In this document: piece after piece, positions 1-10,424 of the stretch
How the letters are laid out: each line of letters opens with the position of its first letter
Numbering within the stretch: position 1 is the first letter of the stretch
Assembly: GCF_025642785.1 (NCBI RefSeq)
Contig: NZ_JANZKU010000005.1
Coordinates: 186,001-250,000, forward strand
Reading direction: 5' to 3'
Source: Pseudomonas sp. RIT-PI-AD
Lineage (GTDB): Bacteria; Pseudomonadota; Gammaproteobacteria; Pseudomonadales; Pseudomonadaceae
DNA length: 64,000 nt
Notes under the pieces: generated by a model
What the model saw: only the letters and a program-made list of their open reading frames with translations
What the model was told of the DNA's origin: nothing
Database searches by the model: none
Program-made: the position numbers and the translations under genes

Positions 1-35
1 CGGCCGGAGCCGGCGACGAGGGCGAAATTCAACAT
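1..35 (-). CDS. 5' end of an unidentified gene (partial)
   Basis: An ATG at 35 on the minus strand is preceded by a good ribosome binding site (CAGGAG, about seven bases upstream). It opens a frame beginning MLNFALVAGSG that runs off the left edge. Only eleven codons are visible, so no family can be assigned. The start is hydrophobic, which would fit a membrane protein or signal peptide, but that is a guess. Confidence 0.4.
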   Translation of the reverse strand, partial: MLNFALVAGSG

Positions 36-168
36 GCTGAGCGCTCCTGAAGGGTGAGGGCGCAGGCTAGCCGGCCGCTCCGGGCCAAGGCAAGCGCTTG
101 TGCGCGGAGACGCGCCGCTTGCTTTGCGGGGAGGCGCCGGGCTGACCTGGGAAGCGTGCCGCCAGGGC

Positions 169-2313
169 TCAGACGCGGAAGTGGTCCATCAAGCCCTGCT
201 GGTGATTCGCCAGGCGATTCAGCGACTGGCTGACCTCCGCGGATTCCTGGGCCTGGCCGGACAGCGATTCGGTGACGTCGCGGATCGCCGCCACGTTGCG
301 GTTGATTTCCTCGGCCACCGCGCTCTGTTCCTCGGCGGCGCTGGCGATTTGCAGGTTCATGTCGCTGATCACCGTCACCGCGTCGCCGATCCGCCGTAGC
401 GCCGTGACCGCGTGCTCCACCTGTTCGACGCTGCTCTGGGCCTGGCGGTGGCTGCTGTGCATCGAACCCACCACTTCCCGCGTGCCGTTTTGCAGACGCT
501 CGATCACCTGGCGGATTTCCTCCACCGAATCCTGGGTCCGCTTGGCCAGGCTGCGCACCTCGTCGGCCACCACGGCGAACCCGCGCCCGGCTTCCCCGGC
601 CCGGGCCGCTTCGATGGCGGCGTTCAGCGCCAGCAGGTTGGTCTGTTCGGCGATGGCGCGGATCACCTCCAGCACCGAGCCGATCTGTTCGCTGCTGCTC
701 GCCAGTTGTTCCACTTCCTGCATGGCCGCGTTCATTTCGCTGGCCAGTTGCTCGATGGCCAGGGTGGTGCGGTCAATCATCGCCAGGCCGTCGTGGGTCG
801 CCTGGTCGGCGCCCCGGGCCGCGTCCGCCGCCTGGGCCGCGCTGTTGGCGACATCGTGGGCGGTCGCGCTCATTTCCTGGGAGGCGGTGGCGACCTGATC
901 CACTTCGCGGAATTGCTGCTGCATGCCGGCACTGGTCTGGGTGGCGATGGCCGCCGAGCGGTCCGCCGTGCCGCGCGCGTCCTGCACCGAGCGTTTCACG
1001 TCGGCGATGATCGGCTGCAGCTTGTCGAGAAAACCGTTGAAGCCCTTCACCAGGCGGCCCAGTTCGTCGCGCCGGCCGTATTCCAGGCGGCGCGTCAGGT
1101 CCCCTTCGCCGCTGGCGATGTCTTCCAGCATGCCGGCCACTCCGAGGATCGGGCGGGTCACGCCGCGGGCGGTGAGCCACATCAGGCCTAGGCCGGCGAG
1201 TACCGCGGCCAGGCCGATGAGCAGCGCGGTCCAGTGGGAGATGGCGTTCTGCCGGTCCAGGCGGCCTTCCAGCTCGATCGCCGGGGCCAGCAGGGCCTGC
1301 TCGGGGACTTCGATCAACACCGACCAGGACGCGGCGGTGGGAATGGGCTTGAAGGGTTGCAGGACCCTCAGCATGCCTTCGTGGTGCAGCTCGGCCGCCT
1401 CGCCGGCGGCCACCAGGGCGGCCAGGCGATCGCCCTGTTGGGGAAACGCCTTGTTCAGCTTGGCGCTGAGCAGCGACGCATCGCGGCTGTGGCCGGCGAA
1501 GAGACCCGAGGGGCTGATGATGCTGACGTGTCCCTGGCCGTCGTATAGCTCCTTGTTCGCCGCCAGGCTGATCTCCTGCAACTTGTCCAGGCTGAAGTCC
1601 AGGCCCAGCACGCCCACCACCTTGCCCTCTAGCTCCAGCGGGAAGGCGATGCTGGTCATCAGCACCTGCTTGTCGTCCACCGTGTCGTAGTAGGGTTCCA
1701 GCACGCAGGCCTGGCGGGTCTCCCGGGGGCAGGTGTACCAGGCGTTGTAGGGCTTGCCGCTGGGGCCGATGGCGGTCTTCTCCAGTTCGCTTTCTTCCAT
1801 CGCTTCGGACAGCAGCTGCCCGGCTTTCGGCTGCGACCAGTAGAGGGAAAAACGGCCCTTGTCGTTACTGCCCAGTTCGGCCACGTTGGCGAACAACGCG
1901 TCCTTGCCGTCCAGGGCGTTGGGCTCGAACACCACGTAGAGGCCCAGCAGGCCGGGGTTGTTCTCCAGGCTGGAACGTACCTGGCGGACCATGTCCTCGC
2001 GCAGGTCGTAGGCGTCCAGGAAACGCTTCTCGGCTTGCTCCCTGAGGAACAGCACCTGCCGTGAGAAACCCTTGCCGTACTGGTAGGCGTCGGTGAAGTA
2101 GCTTTGCACGCGCAGGGCCTGCAGTTCCGCCCGTGCCTGGAGCCGCTGCTTGGCGGCCTCGTCGAGCATCTGGCCGCTGGCGCGCTTCACCAGCTCGGTG
2201 CTGCGCTCGCCCTGGTACAGGGAGGCCCCGACCAGCAGGGTGACGATGCCCATCAGGCAGAGACCCGCGAGCAGGGTTATTTTCCATTGGATCGAAAGGC
2301 GATTGAACGGCAT
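169..2313 (-). CDS. methyl-accepting chemotaxis protein with dCache sensor (TlpQ-like)
   Basis: A 714-residue chemoreceptor that senses a periplasmic ligand and controls the CheA kinase. The first membrane segment is at about residues 11-32. A long periplasmic dCache-type domain follows (about 40-355, with EPYYDT near 206 and LGLDFS near 236), then a second membrane segment (about 359-383), a HAMP linker and a cytoplasmic signalling coiled coil containing the conserved hairpin tip with [16 protein letters not shown]. The start MPFNRL is chosen because upstream codons look non-coding and the membrane segment follows directly. In P. aeruginosa the polyamine/histamine receptor TlpQ lies just beyond nuo, so this may be its orthologue; the ligand cannot be read from sequence. 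Confidence 0.9.
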   Translation of the reverse strand: MPFNRLSIQWKITLLAGLCLMGIVTLLVGASLYQGERSTELVKRASGQMLDEAAKQRLQARAELQALRVQSYFTDAYQYGKGFSRQVLFLREQAEKRFLDAYDLREDMVRQVRSSLENNPGLLGLYVVFEPNALDGKDALFANVAELGSNDKGRFSLYWSQPKAGQLLSEAMEESELEKTAIGPSGKPYNAWYTCPRETRQACVLEPYYDTVDDKQVLMTSIAFPLELEGKVVGVLGLDFSLDKLQEISLAANKELYDGQGHVSIISPSGLFAGHSRDASLLSAKLNKAFPQQGDRLAALVAAGEAAELHHEGMLRVLQPFKPIPTAASWSVLIEVPEQALLAPAIELEGRLDRQNAISHWTALLIGLAAVLAGLGLMWLTARGVTRPILGVAGMLEDIASGEGDLTRRLEYGRRDELGRLVKGFNGFLDKLQPIIADVKRSVQDARGTADRSAAIATQTSAGMQQQFREVDQVATASQEMSATAHDVANSAAQAADAARGADQATHDGLAMIDRTTLAIEQLASEMNAAMQEVEQLASSSEQIGSVLEVIRAIAEQTNLLALNAAIEAARAGEAGRGFAVVADEVRSLAKRTQDSVEEIRQVIERLQNGTREVVGSMHSSHRQAQSSVEQVEHAVTALRRIGDAVTVISDMNLQIASAAEEQSAVAEEINRNVAAIRDVTESLSGQAQESAEVSQSLNRLANHQQGLMDHFRV

Positions 2314-2591
2314 GGTATATCCCCTGTTCCTGCATCCAAGTGAATCGATCAGCGTCGAAGACTCGGCACCTAAAGAACTGAAATTATGCACGGCCGCGAC
2401 GGGATTGCTTACTGCGTTACGACAATAGCGTGCATTTTCACCCTGGGCGCCCCACGCGCCCTCGTGGAGGAGGAACGCAGTGCGGCGGCGGGGCTGGGTT
2501 GACCAACCGGATACCGCCGCGTCCGCGGATGTCCTTCGAGCACCTGAAGCCTGGGCGAATGGCCGATGACCGATAGAAGAGGGGCTGTACC

Positions 2592-3407
2592 ATGACCCGT
2601 CCCGCAAGCGCGTTCGACTGGATGAGCCGTGCGCCGGGATCGTCGAAACTCGAGCGCATAGAGGCTTTTTTCGGCGGGCAGGGCTATGACCTGCATCGCC
2701 ACGACACCTATGCGATCGGGCGAACCCTCGCCGGGGTGCAGAGCTTTCACTATCGGCGTGGCCTGCGCCACAGCCTGCCCGGCGGCACCCTGGTGCTCCA
2801 TCCCGATGAGGTGCATGACGGCCAGGCCGGCGACGAGAGCGGTTTTCACTACCGGATGGTGTACGTGGAGCCGGCCCTGTTGCAGCCCATTCTCGGTGGC
2901 AAGCCGCTGCCTTTCATCCGCGACGGCTTGTCCAGCGACCCGCGGCTGTTCGCGGCGAGCCAGGGGCTGCTGCAGAGCCTGGACTGCCCCCTCGATCCGC
3001 TGGAGGAGGACGACGCCCTGTTCGATCTGGCGATGGCGCTGGCCGCCGCCTCGGGCACGCGCCATGGGCGCAAGGCGCTGGACTATCCGGCCGCCGAGCG
3101 GGCCCGCGCCCATATCCTCGAAGGCTTCCGGCATCCGCTGTCCCTGGCGGAGCTGGAGCGCGTCAGCGGCCGCGATCGCTGGAGCCTGTCGCGGGATTTC
3201 CGCGCGCTGTACGGCACCAGTCCCTACCGCTACCTGACCCTGCGCCGCCTGGAGCAGGCGCGGCATCTGTTGCTCGGTGGCTTCGGCCTGGCGGACGTGG
3301 CCGTGACGGTGGGCTTCAGCGACCAAAGCCATCTGACACGGCATTTCGGCAAGACCTACGGCCTGTCGCCGGCCTACTGGTTGCGCATGCAGAAAGCGAA
3401 TCGCTGA
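2592..3407 (+). CDS. AraC family transcriptional regulator
   Basis: A 271-residue one-component regulator. The N-terminal half (about 30-150) looks like an AraC-type cupin sensor, with HRHDTYAIG near 35 and [14 protein letters not shown] further on. The C-terminal 100 residues hold the double helix-turn-helix, ending in the signature [20 protein letters not shown]. An AGGGG-like ribosome binding site precedes the ATG. It is transcribed divergently from the dCache chemoreceptor and is followed 75 bases later by a cupin gene, a plausible target. The inducer is unknown. Confidence 0.9.
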   Translation: MTRPASAFDWMSRAPGSSKLERIEAFFGGQGYDLHRHDTYAIGRTLAGVQSFHYRRGLRHSLPGGTLVLHPDEVHDGQAGDESGFHYRMVYVEPALLQPILGGKPLPFIRDGLSSDPRLFAASQGLLQSLDCPLDPLEEDDALFDLAMALAAASGTRHGRKALDYPAAERARAHILEGFRHPLSLAELERVSGRDRWSLSRDFRALYGTSPYRYLTLRRLEQARHLLLGGFGLADVAVTVGFSDQSHLTRHFGKTYGLSPAYWLRMQKANR

Positions 3408-3482
3408 AACCTGCTCGAACGTACAAGATCGCCCCGGGCGGGCGGCTTAGCCTGGGCGCTCATCCCTGCCTCGGAGCGCGCC

Positions 3483-3866
3483 ATGACCCCTCGACACGAC
3501 CAAACCCGTACGGCCATCGACCTCGCCGCGAAGCTGGCCCTGCTCAATGAACACTGGGCGCCGAGGGTGGTCGCCGAGATGAACGACTACCAGTTCAAGG
3601 TGGTGAAGATCCACGGGGACTTCGTCTGGCACGAGCACCGCGACACGGACGAAGCCTTTTTCGTGCTCTCCGGGCAGGTGCGCATCGATTTCAGGGACGG
3701 TTGCGTCCGCCTCGGGCCCGGCGAGCTGTACGTGGTGGGCAAGGGCATCGAACACAAGCCCTACGCGGAAGAAGAGGTGCACCTGTTGCTCATCGAGCCG
3801 CGCGGCGTGCTGAATACCGGCAATGCCGGTGGTAGCCGCACGGCGCGCAACGATCTGTGGATCTGA
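3483..3866 (+). CDS. small cupin domain protein
   Basis: A 127-residue single-domain cupin. Motif 1 is visible as HEHRDTDEAFFVLSG (around residues 50-65) and motif 2 as GPGELYVVGKGIEHKPYA, giving two histidines, a glutamate and a third histidine positioned to bind a metal. Such proteins act as small dioxygenases, isomerases or ligand sensors; nothing here decides between them. It follows the AraC regulator in the same direction and may be co-transcribed with it. An AGCGCGCC stretch gives only a weak ribosome binding site. Confidence 0.8.
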   Translation: MTPRHDQTRTAIDLAAKLALLNEHWAPRVVAEMNDYQFKVVKIHGDFVWHEHRDTDEAFFVLSGQVRIDFRDGCVRLGPGELYVVGKGIEHKPYAEEEVHLLLIEPRGVLNTGNAGGSRTARNDLWI

Positions 3867-3915
3867 CGAGCACGAAGCGAGCCGCCGGAGCGGCCCGCGT
3901 GCACCCCTCGAAGCC

Positions 3916-5535
3916 TTAGAGGGAGAAGCGGCCCAGCATGGCGTTCAGGCCATTGGCCAGGCGCGACAGTTCGTTGCTGGCGGCGTTGGTCTCCTCGGCG
4001 CCGGCGGCGGTCTGGCTGGACAGGTCGCGGATACGCACCAGGTTGCGGTCCACCTCGCGGGCGACCTGGGCCTGCTCCTCGGCGGCGCTGGCGATCACCA
4101 GGTTGCGTTCGTTGATGCCGCCCACGGCCTTGTTGATCGCCTCCAGGGCGTCGCCCGCGGCGCTGGCCTTGCCGAGGGTCTGCGTGGCCTGGTTGGCGCT
4201 GTGCTGCAAGGCTTCCACGGTCTGTCCGGTGCCTTTCTGGATGGTCCCGATCATGGATTCGATTTCACGGGTGGATTCGCCGGTGCGATGGGCCAGGGCG
4301 CGAACTTCGTCGGCGACCACCGCGAAACCGCGGCCGGCCTCGCCGGCGCGCGCCGCTTCGATGGCGGCGTTGAGCGCCAGCAGGTTGGTCTGGTCGGCCA
4401 CCGCGCGGATGACGTCGAGCATCTTGCTGATGTTGCCGGTCTGCTCGGCGAGTTCCTCGGCATGCCGGGAGGCTTCCAGCACGTTGTCCACCAGGGTCTT
4501 GATCGACACCACCGCGTCGCGCAACTGTTCCTGGCCCTGTTGCGCGATGCGCGTGGAAGCCTGGGACTCCTCGGAGGTACCGACGGCGTTGGCCGCTACC
4601 TCGTCGACCGCGGCGCTCATCTCGGTGACCGCGGTGACGGCCAGGTCGATCTCGTCGTTCTGCTGCTGCAGGCCGCGGGTACTTTCCTCCATCACCGCGC
4701 TCATTTCCTCGGCGGCGGCGGCCAACTGGTTGGACGAACTCTCGATCTCGGAAACCGTGCCGCGCAGGTTGCTCTGCATGGTGCCGAGGGCCAGCAGCAG
4801 TTGCGCCGCCTCGTCGCTGCCCTGGGCTTGCACGCGGCCGGTGAGGTCGTTGCGGGCGATGCGTTGCGCCACGGCCAGGGCGTCCCTGAGCGGGCCGATG
4901 ATGCTGCGGCTGAAGCGCCAGGACAGCAGCAGGCTGACCACCAGCGCCAGTACCAGCATCGCCAGGGTGCCCTTCAGGGCATGGTCATAGGTGGTGACGG
5001 CATCGGCGCTGGCCTCTTCGGCCTCGGCCAGATTGAGCGAGGCCAGCAGGGCGGTCTGGTCGTTCATCGTGGTGGAGTACTGGGTCAGGCCGCGCAGCAC
5101 GGCGAGCGCCTCGTCGCGACGCTGCTCGCGTTCCAGCGCGATCTCCTGGAGCATGCCTTTCTTGTAGGCCTGGTAAGCCTCGGCGACCTGCGCCAGCGCG
5201 GCTTTTTCCGCGGCGGTGTCGGCCACGGCGCCGTAATCCCGCAGGTCCTGCTCGATCTTGCGGGTGAGCATGTCGAAGTTGCCGGAATACTTGGCGAACT
5301 CGTCCGGTTCGGTGAAGGTGTGCAGTTGCAGCGAAGTGCTGCGCAGGCGGGAAAGGTTCAACCCCAGGGCATCGCCCGTGGCCATGCTCGGCATGGACTC
5401 CTTCTGGATCACTTCGACGGCCTTCTGGATGCCCGCCATCTGCACCAGGCAAAACGCGCCGAGGCCTATCAGCATGGCAATCATGAGGCCGAAGCACAGC
5501 AGGGTTCTCTGTGCGGTTTTGATCTGACGGAACAT
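3916..5535 (-). CDS. methyl-accepting chemotaxis protein with four-helix-bundle sensor (CtpM-like)
   Basis: A 539-residue chemoreceptor. Membrane helices lie at about 10-33 and 188-207. The roughly 150-residue helical periplasmic region between them fits a 4HB_MCP sensor. HAMP and the signalling domain follow, with the hairpin tip [16 protein letters not shown]. The start MFRQIK is preferred over MYPRMFRQ four codons upstream, because AAGGA is correctly spaced only for the former. P. aeruginosa has the malate receptor CtpM (PA2652) at the equivalent place near nuo, so orthology is likely but ligand specificity is inferred. It is divergent from the AI-2E transporter. Confidence 0.9.
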   Translation of the reverse strand: MFRQIKTAQRTLLCFGLMIAMLIGLGAFCLVQMAGIQKAVEVIQKESMPSMATGDALGLNLSRLRSTSLQLHTFTEPDEFAKYSGNFDMLTRKIEQDLRDYGAVADTAAEKAALAQVAEAYQAYKKGMLQEIALEREQRRDEALAVLRGLTQYSTTMNDQTALLASLNLAEAEEASADAVTTYDHALKGTLAMLVLALVVSLLLSWRFSRSIIGPLRDALAVAQRIARNDLTGRVQAQGSDEAAQLLLALGTMQSNLRGTVSEIESSSNQLAAAAEEMSAVMEESTRGLQQQNDEIDLAVTAVTEMSAAVDEVAANAVGTSEESQASTRIAQQGQEQLRDAVVSIKTLVDNVLEASRHAEELAEQTGNISKMLDVIRAVADQTNLLALNAAIEAARAGEAGRGFAVVADEVRALAHRTGESTREIESMIGTIQKGTGQTVEALQHSANQATQTLGKASAAGDALEAINKAVGGINERNLVIASAAEEQAQVAREVDRNLVRIRDLSSQTAAGAEETNAASNELSRLANGLNAMLGRFSL

Positions 5536-5796
5536 GCGGGGGTACATCCTTCTTGGGAGCTTTGGGTGCGCGCAGGTCACATCGGGGAGAGGGGACTTGC
5601 GGTAAGGGGGAGCGAGGGGGCGAATAATGCCGTTTTGCCCCCGGGCGCAGCGCCCGGCACGACGGAAGGTCGTCGGCGCCGGCCTCGGGCGGAGGGCGTC
5701 GCGAGCGAAAAGAACCGCGTTCGCTACAACGCTGGCACTTTGCTTCATCCGCCGTTGACTAACCCCTTGTTCTGGCATGGTGCCAAGGAGAGGAAA

Positions 5797-6861
5797 GTGG
5801 TCAACCCGAACCTGGAAAACAAGACGTTCCTGATATTGCTGATTCTGGTGACACTGGCGTTCCTGTGGATATTGCTGCCGTTCTACGGCGCGGTGTTCTG
5901 GGCGGTGATCCTGGCGGTCATCTTCACCCCGATGCAGCGGCGCATCAGCCAGCGCCTGCGTACCCAGCGCAATGCCAGCGCGTTGATCACCCTGAGCATC
6001 TGCCTGGTGGTGGCGATCCTTCCGGTGATCTTCATCTCCATCGTGATGGTCCAGCAGGCGGCGGATCTCTACCAGGGCATCGAGTCCGGGGAAATCAACC
6101 TGGGGCAGTACGTGGCGCAGGTCAAGGGCATGCTGCCCTCGTACCTGCAGCACCAGTTGGATCGTTTCGGCATGAGCAACTTCAACGGCATGCGCGACAA
6201 GGCCGTGAGCGGAGCGATGGCGGGCGGGCAGGTGCTGGCGAAGCAGATGATGACCTTCGGCCAGAACACCTTCGATTTCATCGTCAGCTTCTTCATCATG
6301 CTCTACCTGCTGTATTTCTTCCTGCGCGACGGGCCGGAGCTGGTGCGCAAGATCCGCATGGCGATCCCCCTGGCCGAGCACCAGAAACGCCGTCTGCAAT
6401 TGAAATTCACCCGGGTGGTGCGGGCGACCGTGAAGGGCAACCTGGTGGTGGCGATCACCCAGGGTGCACTGGGCGGCTTCATCTTCTGGGCGCTCGACAT
6501 TCCCAGCGCGCTGCTCTGGGGCGTGCTGATGGCCTTCCTCTCGCTGCTGCCGGCGGTGGGTTCGGGGTTGGTCTGGGCCCCGGTCGCGGTGTACTTCTTC
6601 GCCACCGGTGCGCTCTGGCAGGGCATCGTGCTGGCGCTGTTCGGGGTATTCGTCATCGGCCTGGTGGACAACGTGCTGCGTCCGCTGCTGGTGGGCAAGG
6701 ACACCAAGATGCCGGACTACCTGGTGCTGATCTCCACCCTAGGCGGCATGGCGATCTTCGGCCTCAACGGGTTCGTCGTCGGGCCCTTGGTGGCGGCATT
6801 GTTCATGTCCACCTGGGCCTTGTTCACCGAGAAGAAGCCGGTGATCCAATTGCCGCGATGA
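5797..6861 (+). CDS. AI-2E family transporter (PerM-like permease)
   Basis: A 354-residue integral membrane protein of the AI-2 exporter/UPF0118 family. The N-terminus ([11 protein letters not shown]) leads into paired membrane helices. A soluble segment follows around residues 70-150, then a block of helices containing the family-typical glycine and proline-rich [17 protein letters not shown] and [17 protein letters not shown] motifs. The GTG start is chosen because AAGGAG lies six bases upstream and the membrane region begins shortly after. Members export small molecules or act as cation antiporters; the substrate is not evident. Confidence 0.88.
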   Translation: MVNPNLENKTFLILLILVTLAFLWILLPFYGAVFWAVILAVIFTPMQRRISQRLRTQRNASALITLSICLVVAILPVIFISIVMVQQAADLYQGIESGEINLGQYVAQVKGMLPSYLQHQLDRFGMSNFNGMRDKAVSGAMAGGQVLAKQMMTFGQNTFDFIVSFFIMLYLLYFFLRDGPELVRKIRMAIPLAEHQKRRLQLKFTRVVRATVKGNLVVAITQGALGGFIFWALDIPSALLWGVLMAFLSLLPAVGSGLVWAPVAVYFFATGALWQGIVLALFGVFVIGLVDNVLRPLLVGKDTKMPDYLVLISTLGGMAIFGLNGFVVGPLVAALFMSTWALFTEKKPVIQLPR

Positions 6862-7188
6862 GCGACGGGTCTATCGCAGGGCGTCGCCCGCGATGCCGGG
6901 TCGGAGCCCAGGTGAATTCGCAAAGCGAGATATGAAAGCTCCTCGCATTGCCCGAAGCGAAGCCGAAACGCCCGGCGGCACCCGTTTGCGCGCCACCGGA
7001 CACCCGGCGCCGGAGGGCGGTTATCGCCGAGAGCGGGACAGGGGCCGGACGTGCCTGCCGCGCGTTGGCGGTAGCTGCGATTTCGCCGGGCATTCGGCCC
7101 GGAGCGCTTCGTCGAATCGGCAAAACGCAGGTCTTCGGCAATGGCAAGAAAACGGCATGGATGCCGAGGCCCCCGGTGCGAACGCCTT
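6862..7188. other. intergenic region, no gene recognised
   Basis: About 330 bases between the 3' ends of the convergent AI-2E transporter and DMT transporter genes. Open frames cross it on the plus strand, but they are arginine- and proline-rich, lack a ribosome binding site and resemble no family. I see no convincing U-run terminator. Confidence 0.5.
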
Positions 7189-7701
7189 TCAGGGGCGTTT
7201 GGCGGAGGAAACAGGGGGCCGCACCGACGCTGACGTCGAAGGGCTCACCTGTACGACGACCATGCCCAGCAGGATCAGTGCAATGCCCGCCACCCGCCAC
7301 GCACCGGCAGGCTTCGGCATCAGCCCCATGAGGCCGTAGTGGTCGATCAGCAGGGAAGCCAGCATCTGACCAGCGATGACGCTGACGATGAAGCTGGCCG
7401 CGCCCAGCTTGGGCGTCAATACGAGCGCCGCCGTGATATAGGCCACTCCGGCCACCCCGCCCAGCCACGCCCATGCCGGCCCCTGCGTCGCAGCGCCCAA
7501 GGCGGGGGCCGGAGCCCGTATCAGCAGCATCAAGGGCACGACGACCAGGACGCTGACCGCCAGCGAAGACAGGGTGGCCCACAGCGGATGCCCCAGGGCA
7601 CGTCCCAAGGCGGCGTTACTACCGGCCTGGAAAGGCACGGCGGCCCCTGCGATCACGGCAATCGCCATCGGCAGCAGGCTGGAGAGAGAGAGCCCGTTCA
7701 T
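7189..7701 (-). CDS. DMT family transporter, YdcZ/DUF606 type
   Basis: A 170-residue membrane protein with about five hydrophobic helices, the half-size architecture of the DUF606/YdcZ branch of the drug/metabolite transporter superfamily. Motifs include FQAGSNAALGRALGHPLWATLSS near the N-terminus and a glycine-rich LGAASFIVSVIAGQMLASLLIDHYGL stretch later. The start MNGLSL follows GAGGA by eight bases; in-frame codons further upstream belong to the divergent promoter region. It is divergent from the LysR gene, suggesting that regulator controls it. Substrate unknown. Confidence 0.85.
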   Translation of the reverse strand: MNGLSLSSLLPMAIAVIAGAAVPFQAGSNAALGRALGHPLWATLSSLAVSVLVVVPLMLLIRAPAPALGAATQGPAWAWLGGVAGVAYITAALVLTPKLGAASFIVSVIAGQMLASLLIDHYGLMGLMPKPAGAWRVAGIALILLGMVVVQVSPSTSASVRPPVSSAKRP

Positions 7702-7800
7702 ACGGAAGATCCTCATCAAGCAAAACAACGAAGGTTTCGTATGTTTCTTCATTCGCTGTTTGAATGGAAATTCGAATCCTACACGAGCATTATTCGCTCC

Positions 7801-8724
7801 ATGGATGAATTGCGACGTATCGACCTCAACCTGCTGCTGACGCTGCATGCCTTGCTGGCGGAAAAGCACGTCACGCGGGCCGCCTTGCGGTTGCATAAGA
7901 GCCAACCGGCGGTTAGCCACGCGCTGGCGCAACTGCGGGACGTCTTCGGCGACCCGTTACTGATCCGGCGCGGCGCCGGCATGGCCCTGACTCCCCGCGC
8001 CCAGGAGCTGTCGCAACCACTGGAAGCCGCTCTGGGCCAGCTCGATGCGCTGCTGCAGGAGCGTGCCTTCGACCCCCGCCAGACCCTGCGCCGCTTTCGC
8101 CTCGCGATGTCCGACTACGCGGCGCATCTGCTGCTGCCTGCGTTGGTGGCGCGGTTGCGCGATCAGGCGCCCGGCATCGACCTGGCGGTCTGCCAGGCCA
8201 GCCGCGAATCCATGTTGGCTCAGTTGGCGGACGGCGAGATCGACCTGGCACTGGGCGTCTTCCCGAATACGCCCAGCGACATCGTCAGGGAAACCCTGTT
8301 CGAGGAGCATTTCGTCTGCGTGGCCGACCAAGGCTCGCTCCCCGAATGCGGCAAGCTGTCGCTCGATCAGTGGCTGGCACGTCCCCATGTGCTGGTGGCG
8401 ACGAGGCCGGATACCGACAACGAGATCGACGCGGTCCTGGCATCCCGAGGGCTGCGCAGGCGTGTCGCACTCGTCCTGCCGCATTGGCGCGCGTCGACGG
8501 AGGTGCTTGCGGGCACGGATTTGATCCTGACCGTTGCAAGTCGCACGCTGGAGCCCGTGGCCCGCAACCAGGGGCTGGCAGGCTTCATGCCACCGGTCGA
8601 GTTGCCTGGTTTCGCGTTCCAGCAGGCGTGGCACACGCGGCGCAATGCCGATTCGGCGCACCGCTGGTTTAGAAGCATGGTCATGGACTGTAGCCGGCCG
8701 CGCCAACCCGTCGCAGGGCCATAG
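7801..8724 (+). CDS. LysR family transcriptional regulator
   Basis: A 307-residue LysR-type regulator. The winged helix-turn-helix is at about residues 7-65 (AALRLHKSQPAVSHALAQLR, then DPLLIRRG), and a periplasmic-binding-protein-like effector domain fills the rest. Length and layout are typical. It is divergent from the YdcZ-type transporter with a 99-base gap that would contain both promoters, the usual arrangement when a LysR protein regulates its neighbour. The inducer is not predictable. Confidence 0.92.
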   Translation: MDELRRIDLNLLLTLHALLAEKHVTRAALRLHKSQPAVSHALAQLRDVFGDPLLIRRGAGMALTPRAQELSQPLEAALGQLDALLQERAFDPRQTLRRFRLAMSDYAAHLLLPALVARLRDQAPGIDLAVCQASRESMLAQLADGEIDLALGVFPNTPSDIVRETLFEEHFVCVADQGSLPECGKLSLDQWLARPHVLVATRPDTDNEIDAVLASRGLRRRVALVLPHWRASTEVLAGTDLILTVASRTLEPVARNQGLAGFMPPVELPGFAFQQAWHTRRNADSAHRWFRSMVMDCSRPRQPVAGP

Positions 8725-8883
8725 GCGAAGCCAGGCTGTGGGCGAGTGGGCGAGTGGGCAACGTTCCGCCCCACTGTAGCCGCGGTCAACGGCTGCCCTG
8801 CGGCCTTTCGATCATCGGCCGGGGCGAACCCCTGCCTTCAGGACGGGCGTCCAGCGCGTGGCGCACTGGCGCCAGGGTGGAAT

Positions 8884-8912
8884 AAAAAAACCCGGCCTTT
8901 GGCCGGGTTTTC
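8884..8912 (-). terminator. rho-independent terminator of the nuo operon
   Basis: Read on the minus strand this is a CCCGGCC/GGCCGGG hairpin with an AAA loop followed by seven Ts, 14 bases after the nuoN stop codon. It ends the complex I operon. Confidence 0.9.
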
Positions 8913-8925
8913 CATGCGGTTGCCG

Positions 8926-10416
8926 TCAGAGCGCGGCGAGGCCCGCCTGCTGCACCAGCTCCAGCAGGGGTTGCGGGTAGACGCCGAGGAAGAACGCCAA
9001 CAGCGCGACCAGCAGAAGCATGATCCCACCGGCCCGTTGTGCCCATTGCAGCGGCGCATCGTGGCGACGCAGGGTCGGCTCGATCATGAAGAGGGTGACC
9101 ATCACCCGCAGGTAATAGAACACGCCGATGGCGCTGCCGATGACCAGTGCGCCGAGCAACCACCACAGGCCCGACTCGACGCCCACGGCGATCACGTAGA
9201 ACTTGCCGATGAAGCCCGCGGTGAGCGGAATGCCTGCCAGCGACAGCATCATCACCGTGAGCACGGCGGTGAGGTAGGGGCGGCGCCAGAACAGCCCGCG
9301 GTACTCGTACAGCGCGTCCGCATCGCGGCCGTTATACGGCGTGGACATCAGGGTGATGACGCCGAAGGCGCCCAGGCTGGTGAGGACATAGGTGGCCAGG
9401 TACACGCCGATGGCTTCCACCGCCATGCCCTTGCTGGCGATCAGCGCCACCAGCAGGTAACCGAAGTGGGCGATGGAGGAGTAGCCCAGCAGGCGCTTGA
9501 GGTTGCTCTGGGTGAGCGCCAGCAGGTTGCCGAACAGGATCGAGGCGATCGCCATCACCGTCAGCATGTCGTTCAGCCAGCCGCCGGCGGTGGCGGGGGA
9601 GAGCTGGTAGAGGCGCAGCAGCACGGCGAACACCGCCACCTTGCTGGCCGTGGCGAGGAAGGCCGCCACCGGCGCTGGCGCGCCTTCGTAGACGTCCGGC
9701 GTCCACAGGTGGAAAGGCACCAGGGACAGTTTGAATGCCAGGCCCACCAGCATCAGGCCGATGCCCACCTGTACCAGCAGGCTGTGGGCGCTGCCGGCCG
9801 CCAGCGAGGCGCCGATGCCGGAGAAGCTCAGGCTGCCGGATTCGGCGTACAGCAAAGCCATGCCGAACAGCAGGAACGCGGAGCCAGCGGCCGAGAGCAC
9901 CATGTACTTGATGCCGGCTTCGAGGGAGCGCTTGTTGAAGAAGGCGTAGGCGATCATCCCGTAGGTCGGCACGGACAGCAGTTCCAGGCCGATGAACAAG
10001 CCGGCGAGATGCTGTGCGCAGACCAGCACCAGGCCACCGGCGGCGGACAGCAGGATCAGCAGGTACAGCTCTTCGCGATTGCCGGGGTAGCCACGGCTGG
10101 CTTCGCCGCCGCTGCCGACCGTGGCCTCGCCAAGGTAGGCATGGATCAGCGTCACGCAGGCCAAGGTCGAGGCGAGGATGATCGCCATGTAGTAGCAGGC
10201 GAAGCGATCCACCTGCAGCAACGGCGTGACCTGCTGCGGGGTGACGTTCAGCACCGGCAGGATCGACAGCAGGGCCAGGTTGAGGCCGACCACCGACAGG
10301 GCGAAGGTCAGGGTGTGGTGCCGTTTCCAGGCGATCGCCAGCATGACCACCACGACGGTGGCGCAGGTGACCAGCAGCGGCAGCAGTGCGATGAAGTGTT
10401 GTGTGGTGAATTCCAT
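8926..10416 (-). CDS. nuoN: NADH-quinone oxidoreductase subunit N
   Basis: NuoN, one of the three antiporter-like membrane subunits of complex I that couple quinone reduction to proton translocation. At 496 residues it has many hydrophobic helices and the Proton_antipo_M region, including the conserved lysine-containing stretch around GLELLSVPTYGMIAYAF and HLWTPDVYEGAP. The start MEFTTQHF lies eight bases after the nuoM stop. It is the last gene of the operon, followed directly by a strong terminator. Confidence 0.95.
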   Translation of the reverse strand: MEFTTQHFIALLPLLVTCATVVVVMLAIAWKRHHTLTFALSVVGLNLALLSILPVLNVTPQQVTPLLQVDRFACYYMAIILASTLACVTLIHAYLGEATVGSGGEASRGYPGNREELYLLILLSAAGGLVLVCAQHLAGLFIGLELLSVPTYGMIAYAFFNKRSLEAGIKYMVLSAAGSAFLLFGMALLYAESGSLSFSGIGASLAAGSAHSLLVQVGIGLMLVGLAFKLSLVPFHLWTPDVYEGAPAPVAAFLATASKVAVFAVLLRLYQLSPATAGGWLNDMLTVMAIASILFGNLLALTQSNLKRLLGYSSIAHFGYLLVALIASKGMAVEAIGVYLATYVLTSLGAFGVITLMSTPYNGRDADALYEYRGLFWRRPYLTAVLTVMMLSLAGIPLTAGFIGKFYVIAVGVESGLWWLLGALVIGSAIGVFYYLRVMVTLFMIEPTLRRHDAPLQWAQRAGGIMLLLVALLAFFLGVYPQPLLELVQQAGLAAL

Positions 10417-10424
10417 AACGCTAC

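Noticed and set aside
3823-5796. Very long plus-strand open frame joined to the front of the AI-2E transporter
   Set aside because: It is the complement of the chemoreceptor gene and only reflects high GC; the transporter proper starts at the GTG at 5797 with its own ribosome binding site.
6893-7339. Plus-strand frame of 148 codons after the AI-2E transporter
   Set aside because: Unlikely amino-acid composition, no ribosome binding site, and it overlaps the 3' end of the DMT transporter gene.
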